Source: UMGS1279 sp045536815
GTDB taxonomy: Bacteria; Bacillota; Clostridia; Oscillospirales; Acutalibacteraceae
Assembly: GCA_045536815.1 (NCBI GenBank)
Contig: JAZSOH010000017.1
Span: 1-64,000, forward strand
Direction of reading: 5' to 3'
Length of the DNA stretch: 64,000 nucleotides
In this document: piece after piece, positions 15,110 to 24,121 of the stretch
Position numbering within the stretch: the stretch's first letter is position 1
Layout of the letters: each line of letters opens with the position of its first letter
The notes under the pieces: generated by a model
Told to the model about the DNA's origin: nothing
The model's database searches: none
Seen by the model: the letters and a program-made list of their open reading frames with translations, nothing else
Made by a program: the position numbers and the translations under genes

Positions 15110-15460
15110 ATGATTTCTTACGAAACCAGAATAGGCAGCATTTGTCTTTCTAATGAGTATTTTTCAAGAATTATCGGCCGTGCGGTTACCTCTTGTTTCG
15201 GTGTTGCCGGTATGGTTCCTCATGGTGGAAAACAAAAGGTGCTTTCTCTGCTCAAAATCGGTGACCGCCTTGATACAGGCGTTGTCGTTAAAGGAGATTT
15301 TTCTTCAATTTCGGTAGACTTGCACATTGTTGTAAGTTACGGAATGAATATAAACGCAATTGCTAAAAGCATAACTCACAAGGTTAAATATGCAGTTTAT
15401 GAGGCAACCGGAATTAAGGTATCTAAGGTTACCATTCGTGTTGACGGCATTAAAGATTAA
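15110..15460 (+). CDS. yloU: Asp23/YloU family envelope stress protein
   Basis: A 116-aa Asp23/Gls24-family protein, a cytoplasmic membrane-associated family linked to envelope homeostasis. The family core is seen as IRVDGI-type C-terminus and GMNINAIAKSITHKVKYAVYE-like helix (residues near 78-98). It lies 14 bases before fakA, the same pairing as Bacillus yloU-yloV. GGAGG lies eight bases before the ATG. It probably starts or joins an operon with fakA and recG. Confidence 0.88.
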   Translation: MISYETRIGSICLSNEYFSRIIGRAVTSCFGVAGMVPHGGKQKVLSLLKIGDRLDTGVVVKGDFSSISVDLHIVVSYGMNINAIAKSITHKVKYAVYEATGIKVSKVTIRVDGIKD

Positions 15461-15474
15461 GGAGTGTTTTAGTT

Positions 15475-17160
15475 TTGTTTTCAGGTAATACATTAAGAGA
15501 CGCTATTATCTCAGGTGCTAACAACATTTATAATGAACGTCAGCGCGTGGATGATTTAAACGTTTTCCCTGTTCCCGACGGTGATACAGGTACGAATATG
15601 TCAATGAGTATAGGCAATGCCGCAAGAGAGCTTTCCAAACATTCTGGTGAGACTGCGGGTGAAATTGCTTCTATTGCCGCTTCTGCTCTACTTCGTGGCG
15701 CAAGAGGTAACTCGGGCGTTATTACTTCTCTATTATTCAGGGGCTTTTCTAAAGGCTTTAAAGATGCTAAGACAGTAACTGCCGAAAATTTGGTTGTTGC
15801 TTTAGAAAAAGGTGTTGAGGCAGCCTATAAAGCCGTTATGAAGCCTACTGAAGGTACAATACTAACAGTTGCAAGGGTTGCTTCTGAAAAGGCTAGAGAT
15901 GCTTTTAACGGCGGCGAACAAGATGCTTTAAATATTTTCAAAATCGCTCTTGACGGTGCTAAAGAAGCGCTTGATGACACACCAAATCTTCTTCCTGTTC
16001 TTAAAAAAGCAGGTGTTGTTGATGCAGGTGGACGCGGTATTGTAGTTATTTTTGAGGGTATGCTTTCAGTTTTTGAAAAAGGCGAAATTATCCCTATGGA
16101 GAATGCTCCCGAAGCCCCCAAAACCGAAGATGCATCTGAAAAAAGCGCAGTTGCAGAATTTGAAGATTTTGATATTAACTTCCCCTACTGTACTGAATTT
16201 ATTGTTAATAGAAAAGAAGAAAAATCTGAGGATGATGCTAAAAATCTTCGCACATATTTAGAGGGGATTGGCGACTGCGTTGTAGTTGTTGACGATGAAG
16301 AAATTATTAAGGTTCACGTTCATACCGACCATCCTGGTAAGGCGCTTGAAAAAGCTATTGAATTTGGTATGCTTGTTAACCTTAAAATTGAAAATATGCT
16401 TGACCAAAACGAACGAGCAAAGCATGACTCTAAAAACGCTAAAAACAAGCCTGTAAATAATAGCACAAATACCGAAAAAATTGTAGCAGTAGAAGCTACT
16501 AACGAATTTGGCTTTGTTTCAGTTTGCGTTGGTGAAGGCTTGGAAGCACTTTTCAAAGACCTTGGTGTTGATACTTTGGTTAGCGGCGGTCAAACCATGA
16601 ACCCAAGCACCGATGATATTTTAAAAGCGATTGAACAAACCCCTGCAAAAACGGTTTTTGTTCTTCCTAATAACAAGAATATTATTATGGCGGCAGAACA
16701 GGCTGTTCCTCTTTCTTCAAGAAAGGTTATTGTATTGCCAACCAGAACAATTCCTATGGGAATTTCAGCTATGCTTTCATTCGACCCTGAAATTTCTGAT
16801 GAGCAAAATGCTATTCAAATGCAAAATGCATTTTCTGGCGTTTCTACAGGTCAAATCACCTTTGCCGCAAGAGATTCTGATTTTGATGGCTTTAAAATCA
16901 AAAAAGATGACCTAATGGCAATGGAAAACGGCAAAATCACATTTATTGATAACGATATTGAACACTGTGCAGTTAAACTTGCTAAGCAAATGTGTAAAAA
17001 GAACGTTCAGTTCTTAACACTTATCTACGGCGAAAATATTGCCGAAGATGTTGCCGAAAGGGTTGTTTCAGAGCTTGAAGCAAAGCTTGGCAGCAGTGTT
17101 GAAATAACTTTAATAAACGGCGGCCAACCGGTATATTACTTTATCATTTCGGCCGAATAG
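15475..17160 (+). CDS. fakA: Fatty acid kinase catalytic subunit FakA (YloV)
   Basis: A 561-aa kinase that phosphorylates fatty acids held by a FakB carrier, so that exogenous fatty acids enter phospholipid synthesis. The N-terminal DhaL domain has the Mg-binding PVPDGDTGTNM (Asp35, Asp37) and a GARGNSG nucleotide loop. A middle domain and a C-terminal DegV-like domain (FVLPNNKNI, GGQPVYYF) follow. The start is a TTG ten bases after GGAG. No FakB gene is in the window. recG begins eight bases downstream, so the three genes appear co-transcribed. Confidence 0.92.
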   Translation: MFSGNTLRDAIISGANNIYNERQRVDDLNVFPVPDGDTGTNMSMSIGNAARELSKHSGETAGEIASIAASALLRGARGNSGVITSLLFRGFSKGFKDAKTVTAENLVVALEKGVEAAYKAVMKPTEGTILTVARVASEKARDAFNGGEQDALNIFKIALDGAKEALDDTPNLLPVLKKAGVVDAGGRGIVVIFEGMLSVFEKGEIIPMENAPEAPKTEDASEKSAVAEFEDFDINFPYCTEFIVNRKEEKSEDDAKNLRTYLEGIGDCVVVVDDEEIIKVHVHTDHPGKALEKAIEFGMLVNLKIENMLDQNERAKHDSKNAKNKPVNNSTNTEKIVAVEATNEFGFVSVCVGEGLEALFKDLGVDTLVSGGQTMNPSTDDILKAIEQTPAKTVFVLPNNKNIIMAAEQAVPLSSRKVIVLPTRTIPMGISAMLSFDPEISDEQNAIQMQNAFSGVSTGQITFAARDSDFDGFKIKKDDLMAMENGKITFIDNDIEHCAVKLAKQMCKKNVQFLTLIYGENIAEDVAERVVSELEAKLGSSVEITLINGGQPVYYFIISAE

Positions 17161-17168
17161 GTAAAACT

Positions 17169-19211
17169 ATGTCTGAACTTTTAAGAGATATTAAGTACAT
17201 TAAAGGTATAGGCGAAAAAAGGGCTCAACTTTTAAATAAAAGGTTGGGCCTTTTTACATTGGAAGATTTGGTGAACTTTTTTCCAAGAAGCTATATAGAC
17301 CTATCAAATCCCATTAAGATTTGCGACATTCCTATGAACGAACAGGTTTGTATTAAAGCAAAAATTGCAACAGAAATTGAGGAAAAGGTTACATATAATA
17401 AAAAGATTACAACATATACCTTTTATATTTACGACCGTACAGGTCAAATTAGGGTTGTTATTTTTAATAACAAATATCTTGCAAATAGTTTAGAAAAGGA
17501 CAAGGAGTATCTTTTTTACGGCAAGGTTAAATGGAATGGCGTTTATAGAGAGCTTTCTTCTCCCGAAATCAGAAACATAGACGATGCTAAAATTTGTCCT
17601 GTTTATAAGTCTACATCAAATCTTTCTTCAAAGGTTATAGAAAGAATTATGCCAAACGCTTTAGCCCTACTTGAAGATGATGATTTTATTCCTAAAAAAA
17701 TTATAGACAGATTTTCTCTTCTTACCCATCTTGAAGCGATGAAGCAAATTCATTTTCCAACAAATAGGGATATGCTAAATAAAGCCCTTCACCGACTTGC
17801 CTTTGAGGAACTGTTTTTGCTTCGTCTAGGTTTTAATAGACTTAAAAACCGCAATCGAGGTTTAGGTGCACCTTCTCTTTCTCCGCTTAAAAAAGAAGAC
17901 TACACTTCCCTTTTTCCATTTGAACTCACTAAAGCACAGCAGCGTGTTATAAATGAATGCCTCAGGGATATGACCAAGCGCGTACCTATGAATAGACTTG
18001 TTCAAGGCGATGTAGGTTCGGGCAAAACCGCTGTGGCGGCGGCGCTATGCTATACGGCATATAAAAATGGATATATGAGCGTAATGCTTGCTCCCACCGA
18101 GATTTTAGCAACCCAGCACTTTGAAACACTTTCAAAATTCTTAGGTAAAGAAAATTTAAATATATCTCTTTTAACAGGTTCTCTCACTGCGAAATCCAAA
18201 AAGCAGCTTAAAAAGGATATTTTAGACGGCAAGGTAAATATTCTTGTTGCAACACATGCCGTTTTAACCGATGATACCATACTTCCCAACACCGCCCTTG
18301 TTATAACCGATGAGCAACATAGATTTGGCGTTTCTCAACGAGCTACACTAAGCCAAAAAGCCAATTCGCCACACACGCTTGTTATGTCGGCGACTCCCAT
18401 TCCAAGAACTATGGGGCTTATTATTTACGGCGATTTGGATATAAGCATTATTGATGAGCTTCCAAAAGGAAGAATTCCTATAAACAGTTACTATGTTGGC
18501 GACGATAAACGAAGCCGCGCACTAAACTTCGTTAAAAAGCATCTCGATAGCGGATATCAAGGTTATATTGTTTGCCCTATGATTGAAGAAAATGAGGAAT
18601 TTGATGAAGTAAAATCGGCAACGGGTTATTTTAACGAACTTAAATGTGGCATTTTTAAAAACTATCCCATCGGTCTTTTACACGGTAAAATGAAACCAAA
18701 AGATAAAGAAGCCGTTATGCAGGATTTTGTTAATAATAAACTTAAATTGCTAGTTTCGACTACGGTTATTGAGGTTGGCGTAGATGTACCAAACGCGGTT
18801 ATTATGGTAATAGAAAATGCCGAAAGGTTTGGTCTTTCTCAGCTTCATCAGTTAAGGGGTAGAATTGGCAGAGGAAATGTAGAATCCACCTGTATTTTTA
18901 TATCAAACACAAAAAATGAAAATACTGAAAAAAGGCTTGAGACTATTTGCTCTACCACAGACGGCTTTAAAATTGCCGAAGCCGACCTTTTGCTTAGAGG
19001 TCCGGGAAATTTTCTTGGCAAAAAACAACATGGTCTGCCCGATTTGAAATTTGCAGAATATATTAGCAATTCTAAAATATTCAATGAAGTAACTTCTGCC
19101 GCCGACCTTGTTTTCGAAAAGAAAATAACTTTAAGTAATGAGGAAGATTCTTCCCTAACTCTTGCTGTTAATAAACTCTTTTCTGCAGATAAAAACATAG
19201 AATTCAACTAA
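17169..19211 (+). CDS. recG: ATP-dependent DNA helicase RecG
   Basis: A 680-aa helicase that remodels stalled forks and branch-migrates Holliday junctions. The N-terminal wedge/OB domain begins IKGIGEKRA and is followed by a superfamily 2 motor: Walker A GDVGSGKT near 280-287, DEQH at 381-384, SATPIPRT and the QLRGRIGRG motif VI. Length is normal for RecG. It follows fakA by eight bases and ends inside an AT-rich region carrying phased ATGCAT repeats. Confidence 0.96.
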   Translation: MSELLRDIKYIKGIGEKRAQLLNKRLGLFTLEDLVNFFPRSYIDLSNPIKICDIPMNEQVCIKAKIATEIEEKVTYNKKITTYTFYIYDRTGQIRVVIFNNKYLANSLEKDKEYLFYGKVKWNGVYRELSSPEIRNIDDAKICPVYKSTSNLSSKVIERIMPNALALLEDDDFIPKKIIDRFSLLTHLEAMKQIHFPTNRDMLNKALHRLAFEELFLLRLGFNRLKNRNRGLGAPSLSPLKKEDYTSLFPFELTKAQQRVINECLRDMTKRVPMNRLVQGDVGSGKTAVAAALCYTAYKNGYMSVMLAPTEILATQHFETLSKFLGKENLNISLLTGSLTAKSKKQLKKDILDGKVNILVATHAVLTDDTILPNTALVITDEQHRFGVSQRATLSQKANSPHTLVMSATPIPRTMGLIIYGDLDISIIDELPKGRIPINSYYVGDDKRSRALNFVKKHLDSGYQGYIVCPMIEENEEFDEVKSATGYFNELKCGIFKNYPIGLLHGKMKPKDKEAVMQDFVNNKLKLLVSTTVIEVGVDVPNAVIMVIENAERFGLSQLHQLRGRIGRGNVESTCIFISNTKNENTEKRLETICSTTDGFKIAEADLLLRGPGNFLGKKQHGLPDLKFAEYISNSKIFNEVTSAADLVFEKKITLSNEEDSSLTLAVNKLFSADKNIEFN

Positions 19212-19212
19212 T

Positions 19213-19240
19213 ATGCATATTTTATGCATAAATTATGCAT
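19213..19240. promoter_or_regulatory. Three ATGCAT palindromes at 11-bp spacing
   Basis: ATGCAT occurs at 19213, 19224 and 19235, one DNA turn apart, within a longer stretch with related TGCAT and TGCAC motifs at about 19266, 19290 and in the promoter spacer (near 19340). Placement upstream of the amino acid transporter suggests an operator bound cooperatively on one face of the helix. It is reminiscent of, but not a match to, ArgR boxes. The regulator is unknown. Confidence 0.45.
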
Positions 19241-19329
19241 ACTTATTCGTCAAAATGTATAGTTTTGCATATAAAATAGTTGTTTTCTTGCATTTATTCA
19301 CCAAAGTTAAATTTTTATTCAAAAAAGAC

Positions 19330-19358
19330 TTGAATTATTATGCACATTATGTTAGAAT
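19330..19358 (+). promoter_or_regulatory. Promoter of amino acid ABC transporter
   Basis: TTGAAT (19330-19335), 17 bp, TAGAAT (19353-19358). The spacer contains TTATGCACATTATG, similar to the upstream ATGCAT elements. Confidence 0.7.
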
Positions 19359-19397
19359 AGCAACATCAAAAATAAAACTTCTTTGGAGGAAACAAAA

Positions 19398-20132
19398 ATG
19401 AAAAAACTAATTACACTAATTCTTGCACTTATGTTGGTTGTAACCTGTTTTGCAGGTTGCGGCAAAAAAGAAACACTTGTTATGGGTACCGAAGCATTCT
19501 TCCCCCCTTACGAATATGTTGACGATAACGGCGACATAATTGGTATTGACGTTGAGATTGCTAAGGCTGTTGCCGAAAAACTTGGCGTAGAACTTGAAAT
19601 CAAAGATATGAAGTTTGATTCACTTCTTACTGCAGTTGAAGGTGGCTCTATTGATTTTGCCCTTGCAGGTATCACAGTTACCGATGAGCGTAAGCTTTCT
19701 GTAGACTTCTCTGATACATACGCAACCGGTATTCAGGTTGTTATTGTTAAAAATGATTCTACAATCAAAACTATTGACGACCTTAAGGGTAAGAAAATTG
19801 GCGTTCAAGCAGGTACTACCGGCGACATCTACTGCACAGATGACTTTGGTCAGGAAAATGTTAAGCAGTATGAAAATGGTGCTTTAGCGGTTGCTGCTCT
19901 TAACAACGGTCAGGTTGACTGCGTTGTTATCGACAATGAACCCGCTAAAAACTTTGTAAAGGCTAACGAAGGTCTTAAGATTCTTGAAACAGAATATGCT
20001 GTTGAAGACTATGCAGCAGCTATTTCAAAGGATAATACCGAGCTTACAAAGAACTTTAATAAAGCACTTAAAGAACTTAAAGATAGCGGCGAGCTTGCAA
20101 AAATCATCAACAAGTATATCCCCGCAGAATAA
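19398..20132 (+). CDS. Polar amino acid ABC transporter binding lipoprotein
   Basis: A 244-aa family 3 solute-binding protein. Its signal peptide ends in lipobox FAGC (Cys21). The signature near the N-terminus (FPPYEYVDDNGDIIGIDVEI-like) and GTTGD, with Arg in DERK, fit binding of an amino acid carboxylate; basic or polar amino acids are likely. The start is the ATG eight bases after GGAGG. It is the first gene of a binding protein-permease-ATPase operon with a hairpin after it that may raise its relative expression. Confidence 0.92.
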   Translation: MKKLITLILALMLVVTCFAGCGKKETLVMGTEAFFPPYEYVDDNGDIIGIDVEIAKAVAEKLGVELEIKDMKFDSLLTAVEGGSIDFALAGITVTDERKLSVDFSDTYATGIQVVIVKNDSTIKTIDDLKGKKIGVQAGTTGDIYCTDDFGQENVKQYENGALAVAALNNGQVDCVVIDNEPAKNFVKANEGLKILETEYAVEDYAAAISKDNTELTKNFNKALKELKDSGELAKIINKYIPAE

Positions 20133-20167
20133 TATATAAACAAACATTTTTTCTCACTCACACTGAA

Positions 20168-20195
20168 GGCAGGGCGACCGAACTGTTGCCCTGCT
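20168..20195 (+). terminator. Intra-operon hairpin after binding-protein gene
   Basis: GCAGGGC (20169-20175) pairs with GCCCTGC (20188-20194), followed by TTTAAG. The U-tract is weak, so it may be a partial terminator or an mRNA-stabilising 3' end, as is common after binding-protein genes. Confidence 0.5.
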
Positions 20196-20233
20196 TTAAG
20201 TTGTGTTTTGGCTTAAAAGGACGGTTTTTTAAT

Positions 20234-21010
20234 TTGACTATTTTAAATTTTGCCGATTGGCTTGCTTCCGCTCCTCAGTGGTTGCTTTCGCTTCCCGACT
20301 GGTTGCAAAAATTCTTTTTTCAACTTTATCAAACATTTATTTATCAAAACCGTTGGAAATTTTTCACAAACGGTTTGAAAATCACATTTATAGTTACTAT
20401 AGGTGCGCTTTTAATTGGTGTTGTTATCGGTTTGCTTATTGCAGTTATTCGTACAACTCATGATTCTTATGTTAAAAAGCCGCCTCTTATTCTAAGGCTA
20501 ATAAATGCTTTTTGTAACCTTTATTTAACAGTTATACGCGGTACACCAATGATGGTACAGCTTCTCATTATGGGCTTCGTTATTATGGTACCGAAAACCG
20601 ATACGGGTAGTATTATATGCGGTATTGTAACGCTTGGTATTAACTCGGGCGCCTATGTTGCCGAAATCGCACGTTCTGGTCTTATGTCGGTTAGTAAAGG
20701 GCAAACCGAAGCAGGTCGTTCACTAGGGCTGAATTATCGCCAAACTATGTGGTATATTGTTATTCCACAAGCTATTAAAAACATTTTACCCGCCCTTGGT
20801 AACGAGATGATAACCCTTTTAAAAGATACTTCCTTAGTATCGGTTATCGCTCTTCGCGACGTTACTAAACAAGCTCAAAACATCGTTAGCAAAACCTATG
20901 AGCCTTATATTCCCTATATTTCTCTTGCAATAATTTATCTTGTAATTGTTATTGTTTTGACTAAGCTTTTAGGTATTTTGGAGAGGAGGCTTAGAAAGAG
21001 TGAACGATAA
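20234..21010 (+). CDS. Amino acid ABC transporter permease
   Basis: A permease of the HisMQ/GlnP type, about 258 aa, with several membrane segments (first near residues 45-70) and the EAA loop (EAGRSLGLNYRQTMWYIVIPQA-like) that contacts the ATPase. The start is uncertain: a TTG at 20234 follows AAAAGGA by 12 bases. A TTG at 20186 is in frame but lies inside the hairpin arm. The gene overlaps the ATPase gene by 11 bases. The N-terminal Trp-rich, hydrophobic segment (WLASAPQWLLSLPDWL) precedes the first conserved helix. Confidence 0.9.
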   Translation: MTILNFADWLASAPQWLLSLPDWLQKFFFQLYQTFIYQNRWKFFTNGLKITFIVTIGALLIGVVIGLLIAVIRTTHDSYVKKPPLILRLINAFCNLYLTVIRGTPMMVQLLIMGFVIMVPKTDTGSIICGIVTLGINSGAYVAEIARSGLMSVSKGQTEAGRSLGLNYRQTMWYIVIPQAIKNILPALGNEMITLLKDTSLVSVIALRDVTKQAQNIVSKTYEPYIPYISLAIIYLVIVIVLTKLLGILERRLRKSER

Positions 21011-21740
21011 TAATGTAATTATAAAGGTAGAAAATCTTCAAAAATCTTTTGGTGAAATCGGCGTTCTAAAAGGCGTTGATGCCGAGATTTCAAAGGGCGA
21101 CGTTGTTGTTGTTATCGGACCTTCGGGTTCGGGAAAATCCACCTTTCTACGCACCCTTAACCTATTAGAACAACCCACAGGCGGAAAAATTTGGTTTGAA
21201 GGTGTTGATATTACCGATTCCAAAACCGATATAAACATTCACCGTCAAAAGATGGGAATGGTTTTCCAACAGTTTAATCTCTTCCCCCATATGACAGTTC
21301 TAAGAAATATGACTTTGGCTCCAATGAAGCTTCTTGGTAAATCTAAAGAAGAAGCCGAAGAAACCGCAATGACTCTTCTCGGAAAGGTCGGCCTTGCAGA
21401 TAGAGCAAACTCATATCCAAGTCAGCTTTCGGGCGGCCAAAAACAGCGTGTTGCCATTGTTAGGGCGCTTTGTATGAACCCTGAGGTTATGCTTTTTGAC
21501 GAACCCACCTCGGCCCTTGACCCCGAAATGGTTGGTGAGGTTTTAGACGTTATGAAAGAACTCGCCAACGACGGTATGACCATGGTGGTTGTAACTCACG
21601 AAATGGGCTTTGCAAAAGAGGTTGCTTCTAAGGTGGTTTTCATTGATGAAGGCATTATTATGGAAGAGGCCGAGCCTAAGGAATTCTTTGAAACCCCAAA
21701 AAACGAAAGGCTTAAATCCTTCCTATCAAAAGTTTTATAA
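21000..21740 (+). CDS. Amino acid ABC transporter ATP-binding protein
   Basis: A 246-aa GlnQ/ArtM-type ATPase powering amino acid uptake. Walker A GPSGSGKST is at 40-48, signature LSGGQKQR at 143-150, Walker B VMLFDEP with Glu168, and the switch His in VVTHE. It starts with GTG, ten bases after GGAGG inside the permease gene. An intrinsic terminator follows seven bases after the stop codon. The substrate is not fixed by the ATPase. Confidence 0.94.
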   Translation: MNDNNVIIKVENLQKSFGEIGVLKGVDAEISKGDVVVVIGPSGSGKSTFLRTLNLLEQPTGGKIWFEGVDITDSKTDINIHRQKMGMVFQQFNLFPHMTVLRNMTLAPMKLLGKSKEEAEETAMTLLGKVGLADRANSYPSQLSGGQKQRVAIVRALCMNPEVMLFDEPTSALDPEMVGEVLDVMKELANDGMTMVVVTHEMGFAKEVASKVVFIDEGIIMEEAEPKEFFETPKNERLKSFLSKVL

Positions 21741-21746
21741 AATAGT

Positions 21747-21776
21747 AAAAGCACTGAAAAAATCAGTGCTTTTTTT
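21747..21776 (+). terminator. Terminator of amino acid transporter operon
   Basis: Stem AAAAGCACTGA / TCAGTGCTTTT with a 5-nt loop, followed by a T-run, directly after the ATPase gene. Confidence 0.85.
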
Positions 21777-21782
21777 ATTTTA

Positions 21783-21905
21783 AGAGTTCGAGTCCCTTAC
21801 ATTATAAAAAATTAAGAGGTCTACAAAAGTAGACCTCTTAATTTGAAAAGGTTGTACGAATTAAAAGCAGTTTAATTTTTTTAGCTATATGTTCGAACTC
21901 CTGCA
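21783..21905. repeat. Two orphan T-arm-like sequences around a hairpin
   Basis: AAGAG-TTCGAGT-CCCTT (near 21782-21798) can fold like a tRNA T-arm with one mismatch. GTTCGAACTCCTGCA (21891-21905) is a second such sequence. No tRNA body is attached to either. They lie downstream of glgB; related sequences occur upstream of it at 24129 and 24411. They could be remnants of tRNAs or of elements that integrate at tRNA ends. Confidence 0.4.
21809..21844 (-). terminator. Terminator of glgB
   Basis: Perfect 16-bp stem (21809-21824 / 21829-21844; core AAGAGGTCTAC) with an AAAA loop. On the minus strand it ends in a T-run, so it would stop glgB transcription about 140 bases after the stop codon. Confidence 0.7.
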
Positions 21906-21982
21906 GATTTCACAAAGTCGTTCTCTTATAAAATCAAAACACTTATGTATTAAACGAGTTTTATACCGGTGTTTTTGCCTTT

Positions 21983-23983
21983 TTACTTTTCTTTCTTCAA
22001 GATAATGGCGGTTCTGTTAGGCAGATAGCATTTAAAACCCACCCAACCGATAGGTGTGGTAAAGGTTTTGTATTGAACGGAGGTGTCAACACGGGAAAAA
22101 CCTCCAAACTGTCCGTCATCTGAGGAAAGAACAACATTATATGTACCTTCTTTTCCCACAGGCACAAAATATCCGTCAAATGATTTTGTCGGGTGAAAAT
22201 TGAAGATAAACACAGTATCTCCCTTAGTATAGATAAGTACCTTATCATCTTGATGAAGCCATCTATTTTCGGCCGATAAAGTAAGCGTGTCTTCTTCCTT
22301 AAGCAGTTTTATCATAGCCTTATCAAAATCATTAAGCTCTCTGTATCTTAGATCGGGGTTATCAACGAGGCTCCACTGTCTGCGGCAGTAATGGTAGCTC
22401 CAGCCGTTGCCCTCACGCGGAAAATCTATCCACTCAGGATGACCAAACTCATTTCCCATAAAATTAAGATATCCTTCTCCTGCCAAGGAAGCAGTAATAA
22501 GTCGTATCATCTTATGAAGCGCGATACCTCTGTCTATTACAAGATTTCCGCCGAATTTATTCATACCGGTATACATCTGAGCATCGCAAAGTCTGAACAT
22601 TATGGTCTTATCCCCGACTAATGCCTGGTCGTGAGACTCACAGTAGCCTATATTCTTTTCCTGTATGCGACGTGAGGTAAGCTCATACCACAGTTTGCCA
22701 ATATCCCAGTCATCGTCGGTACATTCTTTGATGGTTTTTATCCACAAATCAGGCACACCCATAGAAAGACGGTAATCAAAGCCAATGCCGCCATCCTGTA
22801 TAGGAATACACATCCCAGGCATACCCGACATATCCTCTGCTATTGTAATTGCGTGAGGATTTATTTCGTGGATTAACTCATTTGCCAACTGTAAATATGT
22901 AACCGCATCCGTATCGGTGTTCATGGAAAAATACATAGTATAATTAGTAAATGCACTTCCCAAGCCGTGGTCGTGATAAAGCATAGAGGTTACACCGTCG
23001 AAACGGAAACCGTCAAAATGGAAAACTTCCATCCAATATTTAAGATTTGAAAGTAAAAAATGCAATACTTCATTCTTGGAGTAATTAAAAAGCTTAGTTC
23101 CCCAGGCACTGTGATTACCCTTTTCCCCATCGTGGAAGAACTGGTATACCGTGCCGTCAAACTCGTTAAGTCCCTCGTTGGTATTCTTTACCGCGTGAGA
23201 ATGCACAACATCCAGCAAAACGGCAATACCCATTTCGTGAGCTGTATTTATGAGCTCTTTTAATTCTTTGCTGTTGCCATAACGTGAAGAGGCGGCGAAA
23301 AAGTTAGAAACCTGATACCCAAATGAGCCATAATATGGATGCTCCATAATAGCCATTATCTGTATGGTATTATATCCCAATTCTTTAATTCTCGGTAAGA
23401 TATTTTCGGTGAATTCGCGATATGTACCGATAGCACCCTTTTCCTGCGCCATACCTATATGACATTCATAAATAAACGGTGTCTTTTGTGGCACAAAGTT
23501 TTTATCCGTCCAAGGAAATTCCTCATATGTATCTTCTATTTCGGCACACCATAAATATGTTTGAGGGTCTTGAACAACGCGAGTAGCATAAATAGGAATG
23601 CGGCGCAGTATCCGCCCCGAGTTTATAACAATAGCTTGCACCTTTTGCCCAATTTTAAGTGTATTTTTACCCTTAAGATGCACTTCGAAAATACCGTTCT
23701 CAAGCTTGGTCATAGGGCAACTTTCAATATCCCAATTATTAAAATCACCTGTGAGGTACATTTCATCGGCGGCGGGTGCCCACTCTCTGTAAACCCAGCC
23801 GGTGCGAGTGCGGTGAAAACCAAAATACTTATAACCATTAGCAAAATTTTTTATCTTTTTGCAGTTGATTAAAAGATTTTTCCTTTTGCTTAGGTAAAGT
23901 TCTGTTCTCAAATCCAAATCCTTTTCAAAGGGTTTTAAATAAGGGTCTATTTCCAAAATTCTATTTTTTGTGCACACGCTCAT
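21983..23983 (-). CDS. glgB: 1,4-alpha-glucan branching enzyme, GH13_8 type
   Basis: A 666-aa branching enzyme that makes alpha-1,6 branches in glycogen. An N-terminal CBM48-like domain (REWAPAADEMYLTGDFNNW) precedes the GH13 barrel with DVVHSH, nucleophile Asp329 (GFRFDGVTSM), acid/base Glu383 (IAEDMSGMP) and Asp452 (ESHDQA). FDGFRFDGVTSMLYHDHG-like and GYQVSNFFA features match the eukaryote-like GH13_8 branch, less common in bacteria than GH13_9. The start is the ATG after GGGGG; an upstream ATG lies before that ribosome site. No other glg genes are near, and T-arm-like repeats lie on both sides, which fits horizontal acquisition. Confidence 0.92.
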   Translation of the reverse strand: MSVCTKNRILEIDPYLKPFEKDLDLRTELYLSKRKNLLINCKKIKNFANGYKYFGFHRTRTGWVYREWAPAADEMYLTGDFNNWDIESCPMTKLENGIFEVHLKGKNTLKIGQKVQAIVINSGRILRRIPIYATRVVQDPQTYLWCAEIEDTYEEFPWTDKNFVPQKTPFIYECHIGMAQEKGAIGTYREFTENILPRIKELGYNTIQIMAIMEHPYYGSFGYQVSNFFAASSRYGNSKELKELINTAHEMGIAVLLDVVHSHAVKNTNEGLNEFDGTVYQFFHDGEKGNHSAWGTKLFNYSKNEVLHFLLSNLKYWMEVFHFDGFRFDGVTSMLYHDHGLGSAFTNYTMYFSMNTDTDAVTYLQLANELIHEINPHAITIAEDMSGMPGMCIPIQDGGIGFDYRLSMGVPDLWIKTIKECTDDDWDIGKLWYELTSRRIQEKNIGYCESHDQALVGDKTIMFRLCDAQMYTGMNKFGGNLVIDRGIALHKMIRLITASLAGEGYLNFMGNEFGHPEWIDFPREGNGWSYHYCRRQWSLVDNPDLRYRELNDFDKAMIKLLKEEDTLTLSAENRWLHQDDKVLIYTKGDTVFIFNFHPTKSFDGYFVPVGKEGTYNVVLSSDDGQFGGFSRVDTSVQYKTFTTPIGWVGFKCYLPNRTAIILKKEK

Positions 23984-24005
23984 TTTAATCCCCCGTTTCA
24001 TTATT

Positions 24006-24035
24006 ATTATAACATATATTGGTAATGAATATCAA
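24006..24035 (-). promoter_or_regulatory. Promoter of glgB
   Basis: Minus-strand TTGATA (24030-24035), 18 bp, TATAAT (24006-24011), just upstream of the start region. Confidence 0.6.
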
Positions 24036-24121
24036 TAAAATTTACATATTTCTATAAACTAAATTAAGCAAAAAACATAAGAAAAAGGGTCGCACAAAAT
24101 TGATGACTTTATATTTTAAAA

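Noticed and set aside
19213..19240. Standard ArgR (ARG box) operator
   Set aside because: The ATGCAT units do not match the Bacillus ARG box closely and the 11-bp period differs from the usual box layout, so I only call an unknown operator.
19213..19401. 62-codon frame after recG
   Set aside because: It covers phased operator-like repeats and the transporter promoter, and would run into the transporter start.
23598..23872. Frames opposite glgB
   Set aside because: They lie wholly inside a well-supported gene on the other strand and show no domain; they are shadows. The same applies to many frames opposite clpE, ftsZ, lysC and other conserved genes.
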